A DNA stretch of 64,000 nucleotides. It comes from Luteococcus sp038433135. GTDB taxonomy: Bacteria; Actinomycetota; Actinomycetes; Propionibacteriales; Propionibacteriaceae. The notes beneath the pieces are model-generated. The model was given only the letters and a program-made list of their open reading frames with translations, had not been told where the DNA came from and did no database searches. The first letter of the stretch is position 1, and each line of letters starts with the position of its first letter. The stretch covers positions 16,178 to 80,177 of the forward strand of contig NZ_JBCDMV010000030.1 in the NCBI RefSeq assembly GCF_038433135.1, in the 5' to 3' direction. Position numbers and translations under genes: made by a program. This document shows positions 44,159-52,798 of the stretch, in pieces.

Positions 44159-44515
44159 TCAAAAGGTGGTGGCCACCGCGTTGAGCGCAATCCACTGACG
44201 ACCACGTTCGGCGTAGTCGATGGTCAGCTGCAGGGGCCAGACCGCGTGACTGCCGTAGATGGTGGCGTCCGTGTGGTTCTGCCCCACCAGCTGGGCTTGT
44301 TCCCCCGACACCTTCACCCTGACCGAGGCCTCCTGGGTGGCGTGGTAGCGCATCTGCCCCGAGGCGATCGCGGCCAGCCAGTCGCGTTTGGGCTGAACGA
44401 GACCGGTCATGTGGGTCAAGGTGAAGCTCTCGTCGAGCAGGGCATCGAGCCGGGTGGTGTCGGCGGCGACCATCGCCTCGTACAACTCACGGTAGGCGGT
44501 CTGAACTTCGGCCAT
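44159..44515 (-). CDS. NTF2-like (SnoaL/DUF4440-type) protein
   Basis: The 118-residue protein fits the nuclear transport factor 2-like fold: helix YRELYEAMVAADTTRLDALL, then SFTLTHMTGLVQPKRDWLAAI, and beta strands ending in WPLQLTIDYAERGRQW. Such proteins are small ligand-binding proteins or enzymes; no catalytic residues can be fixed. Its start is two bases past the stop of the SDR gene with GAGGAG upstream, so both form an operon. Confidence 0.85.
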   Translation of the reverse strand: MAEVQTAYRELYEAMVAADTTRLDALLDESFTLTHMTGLVQPKRDWLAAIASGQMRYHATQEASVRVKVSGEQAQLVGQNHTDATIYGSHAVWPLQLTIDYAERGRQWIALNAVATTF

Positions 44516-44517
44516 GG

Positions 44518-45345
44518 TCAGTTCTCCTCGGGCTTGAGCGGTCCGTAGAACCAGCTGGCGGTGACGCCGCCGTCCATCAGGAAGTCCGATCCACTGATGA
44601 AGGCGCCGTCGGGTCCGAGCAGTAGCGCGGCCACATTGCCGACCTCGTCGGGGGTTCCCGCCCGGCCGGCCGGGGAGAGTTCCAGCATCCGGCGGTAGCC
44701 GGCGCCGCGGGGCCCGTTGAGTTCGTCGTAGGCGAGCGGGGTGATGATGATGCCGGGGCTGATCGAGTTGATCCGGGCTCCACGTTCGCCCCAGACCACG
44801 GCCTGGGCCTTGACCCGCAACACATTGCCGCGCTTGCTGACCTGATAGGCATTCAGCGGCTCGGTGACGGCCTTGACCAGCGGGAGCTCCAGCAGTTCGT
44901 CGACGGGGGTCAGCGCCAACTGGGCGTCCTGCTCGGTGGTGAGCGCGCCCAAGCGGTGGCCGGACTGGGAGCTGATCACGACGCCGGAGCCTCCGGGTGC
45001 GATGATGCTGCCGAACTCCTCCAGCACCAGCGCGGTGCCGTACAGGTCCACCCGCAGGATCGTCTCGGGGCTGGCCTGCGACGGGGAGACCCCCGCCGCG
45101 TGCACCAGGTGGAAGACCTCCCCCAGCTCCGCGGCCCGCTGGGCCAGGGCTTGTACCGAGGCCCGGTCGGCGACGTCGACACTGGCCGCGGTGACGTCGA
45201 AGCCGGCCTTGGCCAGCACATCGGCCGCCGCGTGCGCATTCTCCTCACGAACGTCAGCCACCAGCACCTTCCGGCCGGAGGCCACCCGTCGGGTCACCGC
45301 CTGACCGATCGATCCGGCACCGATCAGCACCACTACCTGCGTCAT
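44518..45345 (-). CDS. Short-chain dehydrogenase/reductase
   Basis: The 275-residue SDR has a variant NAD(P) loop VLIGAGSIGQAV, a DVREENAHAA segment after strand 2 that suits an acidic NAD-binding position, the SSQSGHRL serine and the YQVSKRG Tyr-x-x-x-Lys pair, followed by NSISPGIIITP. It oxidises or reduces an unknown alcohol or ketone. A long insertion between the serine and tyrosine (about 35 residues) recalls the oxidoreductases that carry an ELPLVKAVTEPLNAYQ-like segment. The ATG at 45345 has GAGGAG upstream; it is followed by the NTF2-like gene. Confidence 0.9.
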   Translation of the reverse strand: MTQVVVLIGAGSIGQAVTRRVASGRKVLVADVREENAHAAADVLAKAGFDVTAASVDVADRASVQALAQRAAELGEVFHLVHAAGVSPSQASPETILRVDLYGTALVLEEFGSIIAPGGSGVVISSQSGHRLGALTTEQDAQLALTPVDELLELPLVKAVTEPLNAYQVSKRGNVLRVKAQAVVWGERGARINSISPGIIITPLAYDELNGPRGAGYRRMLELSPAGRAGTPDEVGNVAALLLGPDGAFISGSDFLMDGGVTASWFYGPLKPEEN

Positions 45346-45380
45346 GTCCAAACTCCTCGGGGTGTTCAACCTTCTTCCCG

Positions 45381-45409
45381 ATCAACGGTGCCACGTCCGG
45401 CGCCGTCAA
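45381..45409 (-). promoter_or_regulatory. Candidate promoter of the SDR-NTF2 operon
   Basis: On the minus strand TTGACG (45409-45404), a 17-bp spacer and GTTGAT (45386-45381), 36 bases before the SDR start. The -35 is good and the -10 moderate. Confidence 0.45.
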
Positions 45410-45435
45410 GGCAGGGTCCAGTAGTACCCCTCGAA

Positions 45436-47040
45436 TCACGCCGCGGCAGGAGCCACTTCGACGCTTTCCTCGCGGCGGCGCCAGGTGGGTGTGTCGGGAC
45501 GGCCGAGGTCCAGGGTGCGGCCCGGCGTGCGCAGGTAGCGATAGCCGAGCGGGGTCTGCCACAGGAAGATCCCGGGCAACGGCTGGTGCAGGCGCCACCC
45601 GAAGTGGGTCTTCGCCCGATGGGCCAGCCGGGACAGCGGCCCGAGATTGTCCGGGCGAGTCTGTCCAGTCGCCCTGGTTGGTGGGGAGGCCTCGACAGGC
45701 TCGGCCATCGTGGTGGGGTTGGGCGGGCCCGCGCAGGGCGCCTCGACGGGCTCGGCCACCGTGGTCACCCGATCGCTCGACGCAACCCCAGCTCCCCGAG
45801 CCTGTCGAGGGGCCTTCTTCCCCGGCTGCCACGGCACCGTGTGGTCCAGATCCAAACCCTTCGACGTGCGGGTGGACCACGGGAACACCTCCCACGGATT
45901 CCGCAACAACACCGCTTCGCGCATCGTCGGCGGGCACTCATACGAATCCGACGGGACTTGGTGGTTCTGGTCGATCACCGCCCGCACCGTGAACCGATGA
46001 TGACCAAACACCTCCGGCAACCACCCCGCCAGCAACGGCTTGAGCTGGTCACACCGCACCAGCCCCTCACCGGCGGCGAGCGTGGTGTCGGTCAAATGCA
46101 CCACCAACTGCGCCTTCGGCAGCAGATCCTCTGGGTCCACGCTGATGGTGCCGCACACATGCCCCGCCTGACCGTTACGCGCGCAGATCTGCTCGAACTC
46201 CTCACCCACCGGCAACTGGTCCAGCAGGTCGGCCTGCAGCAACTGGGTGGCCAGCGGCGGGTTCGCCAGGATCCCCACCGCCCGGGCCCGCAACGCATTG
46301 CGCGTACCCCGGGTACCGCCGGTCTCCAGAATGGTCGCGATCCGGTCGAGCTGGGCGTCGAGCAGGATGGCATCCGCCGCATCCACCACCGCGATGACGT
46401 CGGCGATGCCATGGTCGGACTGCGCGACCCACACACCCCTGGCTTCCAGGGCGTCTTGGCGGCGCTGGTCGGCCTCTTCGGCGTCCAGCTGCCGCAGCAC
46501 CACTGCGGCGGTCAGCTTCTTCACCTGCCGAAAACTCATGCCGATGACCTGCCGGGACAGTTCCAGATCCACCAACCCCGCATGCTGGGCGTCGAGTTGG
46601 TGGGTGGCGTGCGCGATGTGCCGGGCCCAATAGACCGGCACATCCAAGTCCTGCACCAGACCCCACAGCTCCGGCAGCCGATGGCGGCAGTCCAACGCGG
46701 TCGAGATCAACTGGTGGGCCTCCTCCGGCCGGACATGCAGATCCGCCGCCAACTCCAGCACACAGCCCTCGGCAACCTCCGGCGTCCCGTCCGACCCGAT
46801 CTGGACCAGCTGTTCCCGCCCGGGAAGTACGGATTCAGACAGGGCGGGCTCGGCGGCATCCACATCGGAATACAGGTCCGCGAGGTGGGCGATCAACCGG
46901 AACTCCCGGGCCTCCGACTCCCGGCGCAGCCGTCGCTCGGCGCGCAGCGCTTCCATCGTCGCCAGCGCGCCCTCGGGTAGGTCAGCACTGGGTCGGTCGG
47001 CATGGGGCTGACCCGGCTGTGGTGTTGGTGTGGTGCTCAT
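45436..47040 (-). CDS. DUF222/HNH endonuclease-like protein carrying repeat insertion
   Basis: The 534-residue protein has an N-terminal DUF222 region (about 30-350, with EEAHQLISTALDCRHRLPEL and the GMSFRQVKKLTAAVV helix) and a C-terminal HNH-like region starting at LDLDHTVPW and resuming at NLGPLSRLAHRAKTHFGW. Such genes are highly multiplied in actinobacteria and function is unknown. Between the two HNH halves lies an insertion of about 55 residues with repeated AEPVEA units, encoded by palindromic DNA repeats (45686-45814). The insertion is in frame, so the protein could still fold; whether the nuclease works is unclear. ATG 47040 was chosen from its AGGTCAGG context. Confidence 0.85.
   Translation of the reverse strand: MSTTPTPQPGQPHADRPSADLPEGALATMEALRAERRLRRESEAREFRLIAHLADLYSDVDAAEPALSESVLPGREQLVQIGSDGTPEVAEGCVLELAADLHVRPEEAHQLISTALDCRHRLPELWGLVQDLDVPVYWARHIAHATHQLDAQHAGLVDLELSRQVIGMSFRQVKKLTAAVVLRQLDAEEADQRRQDALEARGVWVAQSDHGIADVIAVVDAADAILLDAQLDRIATILETGGTRGTRNALRARAVGILANPPLATQLLQADLLDQLPVGEEFEQICARNGQAGHVCGTISVDPEDLLPKAQLVVHLTDTTLAAGEGLVRCDQLKPLLAGWLPEVFGHHRFTVRAVIDQNHQVPSDSYECPPTMREAVLLRNPWEVFPWSTRTSKGLDLDHTVPWQPGKKAPRQARGAGVASSDRVTTVAEPVEAPCAGPPNPTTMAEPVEASPPTRATGQTRPDNLGPLSRLAHRAKTHFGWRLHQPLPGIFLWQTPLGYRYLRTPGRTLDLGRPDTPTWRRREESVEVAPAAA
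45686..45814. repeat. Cluster of palindromic REP-like units inside a coding gene
   Basis: Three copies of a CTCGACAGGCTCGG-type unit are visible: 45686-45713 and 45739-45765 in the same orientation, and an inverted copy at 45795-45814 (CCGAGCCTGTCGAGG). Copies two and three can pair into a long hairpin. Such units normally populate intergenic DNA of actinobacteria; here they extend the HNH protein with AEPVEA repeats without breaking the frame. Confidence 0.7.
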
Positions 47041-47220
47041 CCTGACCTCCCCCGAGGCTCGTCGCTGAACTGTTCTAATCATATCCGACACAGCCGATTG
47101 CAACAAGGGATTATCACAATTGTTTTCCGGCCATGAAATGCTCAGAATCCGCCACGGAACCAGTCAAGCACCCACCACCGACAATTCCTGCGCAGCCAGC
47201 CCGGCGGCTACGCTCTGCGC

Positions 47221-47919
47221 ATGGCCAAGAAACCCCGCATCACCGTCCTGCAGCCCGAAGCCGACGTCCCGCTGGAGCGCTTCGACGCGTGGCTGCGGCA
47301 AGGCGTGCGGATCACCCTGATCGACCTGGCCACCAAGGATGTCCCCAACCTGGAGACCATCGGGGACGGGCTGGTGGTGCTGGGCGGGCGGATGAGCGCC
47401 CACGACGACCTGCGCTGGATCGGCGAGGTGAAGGACCTGATCGCCGACGCCCAGGCCATCGACCTGCCCGTCCTGGGCATCTGCCTGGGCCACCAGTTGC
47501 TGGCCGAGGCCCTGGGCGGGGAGGTGTCGGTGGGTGACGAGCGGGGCCCTGAGGACGGTCCGGTGGAGCTGGAGTGGTTGGCCGGCGCCGACGAGGATCC
47601 CGTCCTGGGCGGCATTGCCCGTAGCGGCGCCCCGGTCCCGATGAGCCACCATGATGCCGTCAGCACGTTGCCGGAGGGCGCCATCGAGCTGGCGCGCAGC
47701 GCCACCTACCCCAACCAGGCCTTCCGGCTCGGTTCGGCTGTCGGGGTGCAGTTCCACCCCGAGGCCTCCCCCGAGCTGATCCAGTACTGGTGGGCCAGCG
47801 AGCACAAGTCGAAGGCCACCACCATGCTGGACCGGATGCGGGCCGTCGACCACCTGGTGGAACCGGCCTGTCGCAGCATCGCTGACGGCTTCGTTGCTGA
47901 GGTGGTCCAGAACGCCTGA
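47221..47919 (+). CDS. Class I glutamine amidotransferase
   Basis: The 232-residue protein is a stand-alone GATase domain: nucleophile elbow GICLGHQLLAEALGG and the QFHPEASPELI histidine-glutamate pair complete the triad. VVLGGRMSAHDD is the usual early segment. It resembles GuaA-like or YfeJ-type amidotransferases; the ammonia acceptor is unknown. The ATG at 47221 lies six bases after TACGCT (47209-47214), a leaderless arrangement. The 180 bases upstream are locally A/T-rich and hold no other gene that I can see. Confidence 0.9.
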   Translation: MAKKPRITVLQPEADVPLERFDAWLRQGVRITLIDLATKDVPNLETIGDGLVVLGGRMSAHDDLRWIGEVKDLIADAQAIDLPVLGICLGHQLLAEALGGEVSVGDERGPEDGPVELEWLAGADEDPVLGGIARSGAPVPMSHHDAVSTLPEGAIELARSATYPNQAFRLGSAVGVQFHPEASPELIQYWWASEHKSKATTMLDRMRAVDHLVEPACRSIADGFVAEVVQNA

Positions 47920-47943
47920 CCGAACGACGCCAGACCGAACGAC

Positions 47944-47981
47944 GCCGGGCCCGCATCCCCTGTCGGGAATGCGGGCCCGGC
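47944..47981. terminator. Bidirectional terminator between amidotransferase and hpf
   Basis: A 17-bp near-perfect stem (47944-47960 with 47965-47981, one mismatch) with a 4-base loop TGTC lies between the convergent stops at 47919 and 47996. U-runs are weak on both sides, as often in high-GC actinobacteria. Confidence 0.75.
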
Positions 47982-47995
47982 GAAGCGTCAAAGAC

Positions 47996-48601
47996 TCAGC
48001 TGGCGCTGGCCGGGGTGAGGTGGATCACGCCGTAGTCATAGCCCTTGCGACGGTAGACGACGCTGGGCAGGGCGCTCTCGGCATCCACATACAGGAAGAA
48101 GTCGTGGCCCACCAGCTCCATCTCGTCCAGCGCCTGGGCGAGGGTCAGCGGCGTCGAGGTGAACTCCTTCTCCCGCACCACCAGCGGGCCGTCACCGGTG
48201 ACCTCCATGCCCGCCACCGTGTGCTTGGTGGGTGCATCGTCCTCCACCACCGGCGCCGGGGCCATCTCGCTGACGACCTGGGCGGCGCGCAGGCCGCGGT
48301 GCTTCTTGCGACGGTCGGAGGCCTTGCGCAGCTGGCTCTTCAGCTTGTCCATCGCCTTCTCGAATGCGACCATCTTGTCCTCGGCATGTGCCTCGGCCCG
48401 GATCACCGGGCCCTTGCTGCGCAGTGTGATCTCACACAGCATGTTGTCATCGGGATTGCCCTTGGACTCCTCGGCGGTGAACTCAACCTCGGCGCGAATC
48501 ACCCGATCCTTGAGTCGCTCGATAGTGGCCAGTCGATCCGTGACCTGCTCGCGCACGGCGTCGGTGACGGTGCAGTGGCGTCCGGTGACGACAATGTCCA
48601 T
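47996..48601 (-). CDS. hpf: Long-form ribosome hibernation promoting factor
   Basis: The 201-residue protein has the N-terminal HPF/RaiA domain (MDIVVTGRHCTVTDAVREQV, residues 1-100) and a C-terminal dimerisation domain (residues 145-200, VVREKEFTSTPLTLAQALDEM and FLYVDAESALPSVVYRRKGYDYGVIHL). The long form pairs 70S ribosomes into inactive 100S dimers in stationary phase. The ATG has AGGAGGAT upstream. A structured region of about 55 bases lies in its upstream DNA, before the 3' end of comF. Confidence 0.95.
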   Translation of the reverse strand: MDIVVTGRHCTVTDAVREQVTDRLATIERLKDRVIRAEVEFTAEESKGNPDDNMLCEITLRSKGPVIRAEAHAEDKMVAFEKAMDKLKSQLRKASDRRKKHRGLRAAQVVSEMAPAPVVEDDAPTKHTVAGMEVTGDGPLVVREKEFTSTPLTLAQALDEMELVGHDFFLYVDAESALPSVVYRRKGYDYGVIHLTPASAS

Positions 48602-48657
48602 GGTGATCCTCCTCGATCATGGGCCGACGGTCAGCCGCCGGCCGTGACAATGAACAC

Positions 48658-48712
48658 GGCACGACCCGCGTAGGCCCCAGAAAGTGACTTTCGGAGGCTT
48701 GCGTGTCGTGCC
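48658..48712 (-). other. Nested hairpin between comF and hpf
   Basis: An outer 8-bp arm pair (48658-48665 with 48705-48712) that can extend with mismatches encloses a perfect 6-bp GAAAGT/ACTTTC hairpin (48680-48692) with a one-base centre. It may end comF transcription or form the hpf 5' leader. TTGATA further upstream on the minus strand is a possible -35 for hpf, without a convincing -10. Confidence 0.45.
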
Positions 48713-48733
48713 ATAACCAAACGTTACCGCTTA

Positions 48734-49468
48734 TCAACGGCATTTCAACGGTTCCGTGAAATTTCTTTGCGGGTGCGCGACGACGGCCGCTCCGAGCACC
48801 GTCCAGCCCGCCTCCCGCAAGGCCCGCTCCGCCTCGCGAAGGCTGGCTCCGGTGGTGCAGATGTCGTCGCAGAGCACCGCCAAGCGGGTGCCGCGCGGGC
48901 CTCGAGCGCGCATGCTGCCCCGTTGGTTGGTGATCCGCTGGGAGCGCCCGAGACCCGACTGGTCCGCCACTTGGTGGGCCCGGGTGAGCGCCGTGACCGC
49001 AACCAGCCGCGGCCCGGCTCGGCCCCGGGCACGATGCTGACGAACCGCGCTGCGGGCCAGCGCCCGGCCGTGGTCGAAGCCACGCTCGCGCACCGCCCGT
49101 CGACTGGAGGGAACGGGCACCACCGCCACCTCGCACCCCGCGCCTCGTGCCTCCCCCAGCCCGGTGGTCGCGAGCAGCGCGGCGATGGCCAGCTCCAGTT
49201 GCCCCGCGAGCACCCCGGTCAGGCTCCAGGCGCCACGATCCTTGTGGGCGGTGAGCATGGCGCGCAGCGGCCCCGCATAACCACCAGCGCAGTACACCCG
49301 GCCGGCCAGGTGTGGCCCCAGCGCCGGGGCGTCACGCATCGGCCGCGCCGCCACCCCAAGACTCCCCCGGCAGGCAGCGCACAGCCCCAGCCCTGGCCTC
49401 TGGCAGCCCGGGCAACGGGCCCCCAGCAGCAGGTCGAAGAGGGCGTCCAGCACGGCGCGGATGGGCAT
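48734..49468 (-). CDS. ComF family phosphoribosyltransferase-like protein
   Basis: The 244-residue protein starts with MPIRAVLDALFDLLL and a zinc ribbon (CPGCQRPGLGLCAAC) and ends with a PRPP-binding loop, VLCDDICTTGASL. It is related to ComF, needed for DNA uptake in competent bacteria, but widely present in non-competent actinobacteria, where its role is unclear. I prefer ATG 49468, since ComF proteins begin just before the zinc ribbon; GTG 49540 would add 24 unconserved residues and include two DnaA-type boxes. It lies between lpqB and hpf, an order conserved in actinobacteria. Confidence 0.87.
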   Translation of the reverse strand: MPIRAVLDALFDLLLGARCPGCQRPGLGLCAACRGSLGVAARPMRDAPALGPHLAGRVYCAGGYAGPLRAMLTAHKDRGAWSLTGVLAGQLELAIAALLATTGLGEARGAGCEVAVVPVPSSRRAVRERGFDHGRALARSAVRQHRARGRAGPRLVAVTALTRAHQVADQSGLGRSQRITNQRGSMRARGPRGTRLAVLCDDICTTGASLREAERALREAGWTVLGAAVVAHPQRNFTEPLKCR

Positions 49469-49493
49469 GGGGCCAGTCTGGGTCGTTGTCCGA

Positions 49494-49511
49494 GCGGGGC
49501 CAAGACCCCGC
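49494..49511. terminator. Small GC hairpin between lpqB and comF
   Basis: A perfect 6-bp stem GCGGGG/CCCCGC with a 6-base loop lies between lpqB and the preferred comF start. It could weaken readthrough from the mtrA operon; there is no U-run. Confidence 0.35.
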
Positions 49512-49519
49512 CGGCGGCC

Positions 49520-49557
49520 TGTGGACAATTCCTCGGTCACTCCGAAGCTGTGGACAA
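49520..49557 (-). other. Pair of DnaA-type boxes upstream of comF
   Basis: Two perfect copies of TTGTCCACA (minus strand, 49557-49549 and 49528-49520) lie 29 bases apart in the same orientation. TTGTCCACA is the actinobacterial DnaA-box form. They lie just downstream of the lpqB stop, in front of the preferred comF start. Confidence 0.5.
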
Positions 49558-49574
49558 GTCCTCAGCAGCCACAC

Positions 49575-51284
49575 TCAGGACGGGATGGTGAGCGACGTGA
49601 CCCGGCTGGGCAGGCTGCGCCAGCGCCAGGGAGAGCCGTAGCGCAGCACCTCGCCGCTGGCGGAGCGCAGCAGCACGACCGCCGCTTGGTCCTGCGCCCT
49701 GGTGGCCAGCTCCACCAAATCGGCGTCGCCCGCCGGGCCCACCGGCTCCACCTGTGCCCCGTCGGTGCTGACCAGATACCCGCTCGCCCGTGCCCCGGGG
49801 TGCTGGGCGGCCAGCACCATCAACTCGTCCTGCCCGGTCCAACCCACGTCCAGCACCTGGTCCAGGACCAGCTGAGACGCCCGTAGGGGCATGGGTCGGT
49901 AGCCGTCGACCGTCTTGCCGTGGATGCGCAACAGGCCGAGTTCGGTCTTGTCGCCTCGGCGCAGCACGACGGCCATCCGCGTCTGGTCAGGTGAGACCGC
50001 CAGATTGACCACGACGCTGCCGGCCAGTTCGGGCACCGGAACCGTCGTCATCGCCCCATTCGCCTGGCCACGGTGCAGGGCCGTCGCCCCGTCACCCGCG
50101 CTCGCCACCCAGAGCTGTCCGCTGCCGGTGACCGCCGGGCGGCCGAGCCCCTTGGCACGTAGTCGTTCCCGGGGTCGGTCCTGCCCCGGCGTGGCGGAGA
50201 GCAGCCGGGTGCCGTCCCGGTTGACGACGGCCAGCAGGCCGCCATCGGCCGCAGCCGCAATCCGCCCGGGGCGATCCTTCCAGCCCTGGTTGCCGAAGGC
50301 GCCGGCCACCGGTGTGAAGCCGCCCTGGTCGTCCAGCTGGCCCACCACGTCCTTGACCACCACCAAGGGCTCTTCCTCGGACATCGATGGCAGGCCGGAG
50401 CCGCCGGGCAGACCGTCCATCGAGAGTTCGCTACCCCATTGCTGGCCCCCGACCGTGACCCGCACCCGACGGATCTCGGCGAAGGACTGCAGGGTCCAGG
50501 CGATCTGGGTGATGGCGCGGCTGCGCTCGGGTTCCGGCAACTGGGCGACGGTGTCGTCCAGCGGCACCTCCGCCACGCCGTCGCTCACCCCGACCGCGGC
50601 GACGCTCAGCCTGGTACCCACCGGGATCGCGCTGGTGGCCGAGGGCGCCAGCCAGCCGGACGGCCCCTGCAGCAGGGCTTGGATTGCCTCCAGCGGCGAC
50701 GCCGGGTTGCTGGCCAACCAGATCCGCTCGGGCACCAGGGTCTGGCTGCCCCGGGCGAAGAACCACAGCGTGGTGGGGGTGAACCGGTGTCGCAGGGTGT
50801 ACTGGCTCACCAGCAGCCCCGTCGGCGGATTGCTGATCCGCCACTCCCCCTGCACCTGTTGCATCGTGAAGTTCTGTCGCAACATGCGTCCGTGGTCGGC
50901 GGTGTAGTGGCCCTGGGCGTCCAACCGGCCCACGACGCGGGCCTGCAGGCCGGCGGTGGTGCTGCCGGGCAGGCCGCTGCGCGTGTCGCCGTCGAAGACC
51001 GTCACCTCCGCGCGCGGATCCCAGCTCTGGGCCGCGGAGGGCGTGAGGTACTGCCGGGCGACGTCGAATCCCGGTTCCAGCGAGGCCATGGCGTCCAGGA
51101 ATCCGGCCAACACCATGTCCGGCGAGGCACCGGCCTGCGGGGCGACGGGATGCACCTGCACACCACGCTCCACCCGGGCCTGGTTTGCCGGGCTCACCTT
51201 GACCACGTCGCCGGAGGTCGGCACCCCTGTGCAGGCGGCCAATGATGCGAGGCAGAACGCCACCATCACCCGTCGAATCCTCAT
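49575..51284 (-). CDS. lpqB: Lipoprotein LpqB, partner of MtrAB
   Basis: The 569-residue protein begins with a lipoprotein signal peptide ending in the lipobox LAAC (cysteine near residue 18), then a GerMN domain (about 180-310) and a C-terminal beta-propeller-like region. LpqB interacts with the extracellular part of MtrB and tunes MtrA phosphorylation in mycobacteria and Streptomyces. Its ATG overlaps the mtrB stop by four bases (ATGA), so mtrA, mtrB and lpqB form one operon. Confidence 0.95.
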   Translation of the reverse strand: MRIRRVMVAFCLASLAACTGVPTSGDVVKVSPANQARVERGVQVHPVAPQAGASPDMVLAGFLDAMASLEPGFDVARQYLTPSAAQSWDPRAEVTVFDGDTRSGLPGSTTAGLQARVVGRLDAQGHYTADHGRMLRQNFTMQQVQGEWRISNPPTGLLVSQYTLRHRFTPTTLWFFARGSQTLVPERIWLASNPASPLEAIQALLQGPSGWLAPSATSAIPVGTRLSVAAVGVSDGVAEVPLDDTVAQLPEPERSRAITQIAWTLQSFAEIRRVRVTVGGQQWGSELSMDGLPGGSGLPSMSEEEPLVVVKDVVGQLDDQGGFTPVAGAFGNQGWKDRPGRIAAAADGGLLAVVNRDGTRLLSATPGQDRPRERLRAKGLGRPAVTGSGQLWVASAGDGATALHRGQANGAMTTVPVPELAGSVVVNLAVSPDQTRMAVVLRRGDKTELGLLRIHGKTVDGYRPMPLRASQLVLDQVLDVGWTGQDELMVLAAQHPGARASGYLVSTDGAQVEPVGPAGDADLVELATRAQDQAAVVLLRSASGEVLRYGSPWRWRSLPSRVTSLTIPS

Positions 51285-52798
51285 CGTCGCTCCCGGGGAA
51301 CCAGCGGCAGCGGGCTTCCGGTCAGTGACAGATCCGGGGTGCGGGGCAGGACGAGCAGAAACTGTGCCCCCTTGCCGGGCCGCCCCCACGCCTTCAGCCA
51401 GCCGGAATGCAGATTCGCGTCCTCCAACGAGATCGCCAACCCCAGGCCCGTGCCGCCCACCGTCCGGGTCCGGCTGGGATCGGCCCGCCAGAAGCGGTGG
51501 AAGACCTGTTCGGCCAGGTGCGGGGCAAAGCCGACGCCGTGGTCGCGCACCGTCAGCGCCACCGCCCGCTCGTCGCCACCCACGGTCACGATGATCGGCT
51601 TGCCTTCGGCGTGCTCGATGGCATTGGTGATCAGGTTGCGGACGATCCGGGTGATCCGGCGCGGGTCCATCTCCGCCAGGGCCTGCCCCCGGCCGCGCAG
51701 CTCGATCGGGCAACCCTGCTGCTCGGCGAAGGGCCGCAGGGCGGCGACCTCACGCTCGACGATGGCCACCAGGTCCGTCTCCTCCAGGCTGAGCACGGCC
51801 GCGCCGGCGTCGAAGCGGCTGATCTCCAGCAGGTCGGCCAGCAGCGCCTCGAAGCGGTCCAGCTCGTCGTGCATCAATTCGGTGGAGCGGGCCGCGAAGG
51901 GATCCAGGCCGTCGCGCCCGTCGTAGAGCAGGTCGGCGGCCATCCGCACGGTGGTCAGCGGGGTGCGCAGTTCATGCGAGACATCGGAGACGAAGCGCTG
52001 CTGCAGCCGGGAGAGACCCTCCAGCCGGTTGATCTGACTGGTCAGGGTGGCGGCCATGTCATTCATTGAGGTGCCCAGGCTGGCCAGGTCGTCGGTGCCG
52101 CGCACCGGGAGGCGTTCGTCGAAGTGCCCCGACGCGATCCGCGAGGCCGCAATCGATGCCTCCCGGACCGGCCCCACCACCTGCCGCGCCACCAGCCAGG
52201 CGATCCCGGCGAGCGCCGCCAGCAGCAGCAACCCCGTGGAGAGGACGGCACCGCGGACCACCGCGATCGTCTCCGCCTCATGGGTCTCGGGGAAGATGAA
52301 GTAGATCGGGTAGCCCGCGGCCCCCGACGGCGCCTGCAGGGTGGCACCGACGGCCAGCCCCGGCTCGTCCTGCCGGGCCGGATCGGACCAGTCGACCAGG
52401 GTCGGGGTGACGAACATCCCGTCCTCGGCGGCAACGGCGCTGACCAGTGCCGCCGGCACGCTCTGCTCGGTGATCGACGGCGAGACGAAGCGGGAGACCG
52501 GCCCCTGGATCACAACCTGGTACTGGTTTGGCTGTCCCCCGGCCTCGTCGGCCAGCTGGTTGAGCCGTTCGTAGAGCGAGGATCGGGGCAGGTCGCTGGA
52601 GCGCAGCTGGGTCTGCATCCGGTCGAGCGCGACGGTGGCCTCCGCCACCGCCGACTGCCTCTTGCCCGCCAGCACCCCATTGGTCGTCGTCCTGATCAGC
52701 AGCAGGCCGCCCAGCAACAGCACCAGCACCGATCCGGTCAGGGTGAGGGCGATCACCCGCAGCGGCAGGGATGACCACCAGAGGCGTCGCAGGATCAC
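51281..52798 (-). CDS. mtrB: Sensor histidine kinase MtrB
   Basis: The 505-residue kinase has two membrane segments (about 14-34 and 183-205) flanking an extracellular sensor region, then HAMP, a HisKA domain with FVSDVSHELRTPLTTVRM (phospho-histidine), and an HATPase domain with N-box NLITNAIEHAEG and the G-boxes DHGVGFAPH and GGTGLGLAIS. It phosphorylates MtrA and links cell-wall and cell-cycle status to transcription. Its GTG start overlaps the mtrA stop by four bases. Confidence 0.95.
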   Translation of the reverse strand: MILRRLWWSSLPLRVIALTLTGSVLVLLLGGLLLIRTTTNGVLAGKRQSAVAEATVALDRMQTQLRSSDLPRSSLYERLNQLADEAGGQPNQYQVVIQGPVSRFVSPSITEQSVPAALVSAVAAEDGMFVTPTLVDWSDPARQDEPGLAVGATLQAPSGAAGYPIYFIFPETHEAETIAVVRGAVLSTGLLLLAALAGIAWLVARQVVGPVREASIAASRIASGHFDERLPVRGTDDLASLGTSMNDMAATLTSQINRLEGLSRLQQRFVSDVSHELRTPLTTVRMAADLLYDGRDGLDPFAARSTELMHDELDRFEALLADLLEISRFDAGAAVLSLEETDLVAIVEREVAALRPFAEQQGCPIELRGRGQALAEMDPRRITRIVRNLITNAIEHAEGKPIIVTVGGDERAVALTVRDHGVGFAPHLAEQVFHRFWRADPSRTRTVGGTGLGLAISLEDANLHSGWLKAWGRPGKGAQFLLVLPRTPDLSLTGSPLPLVPRERR

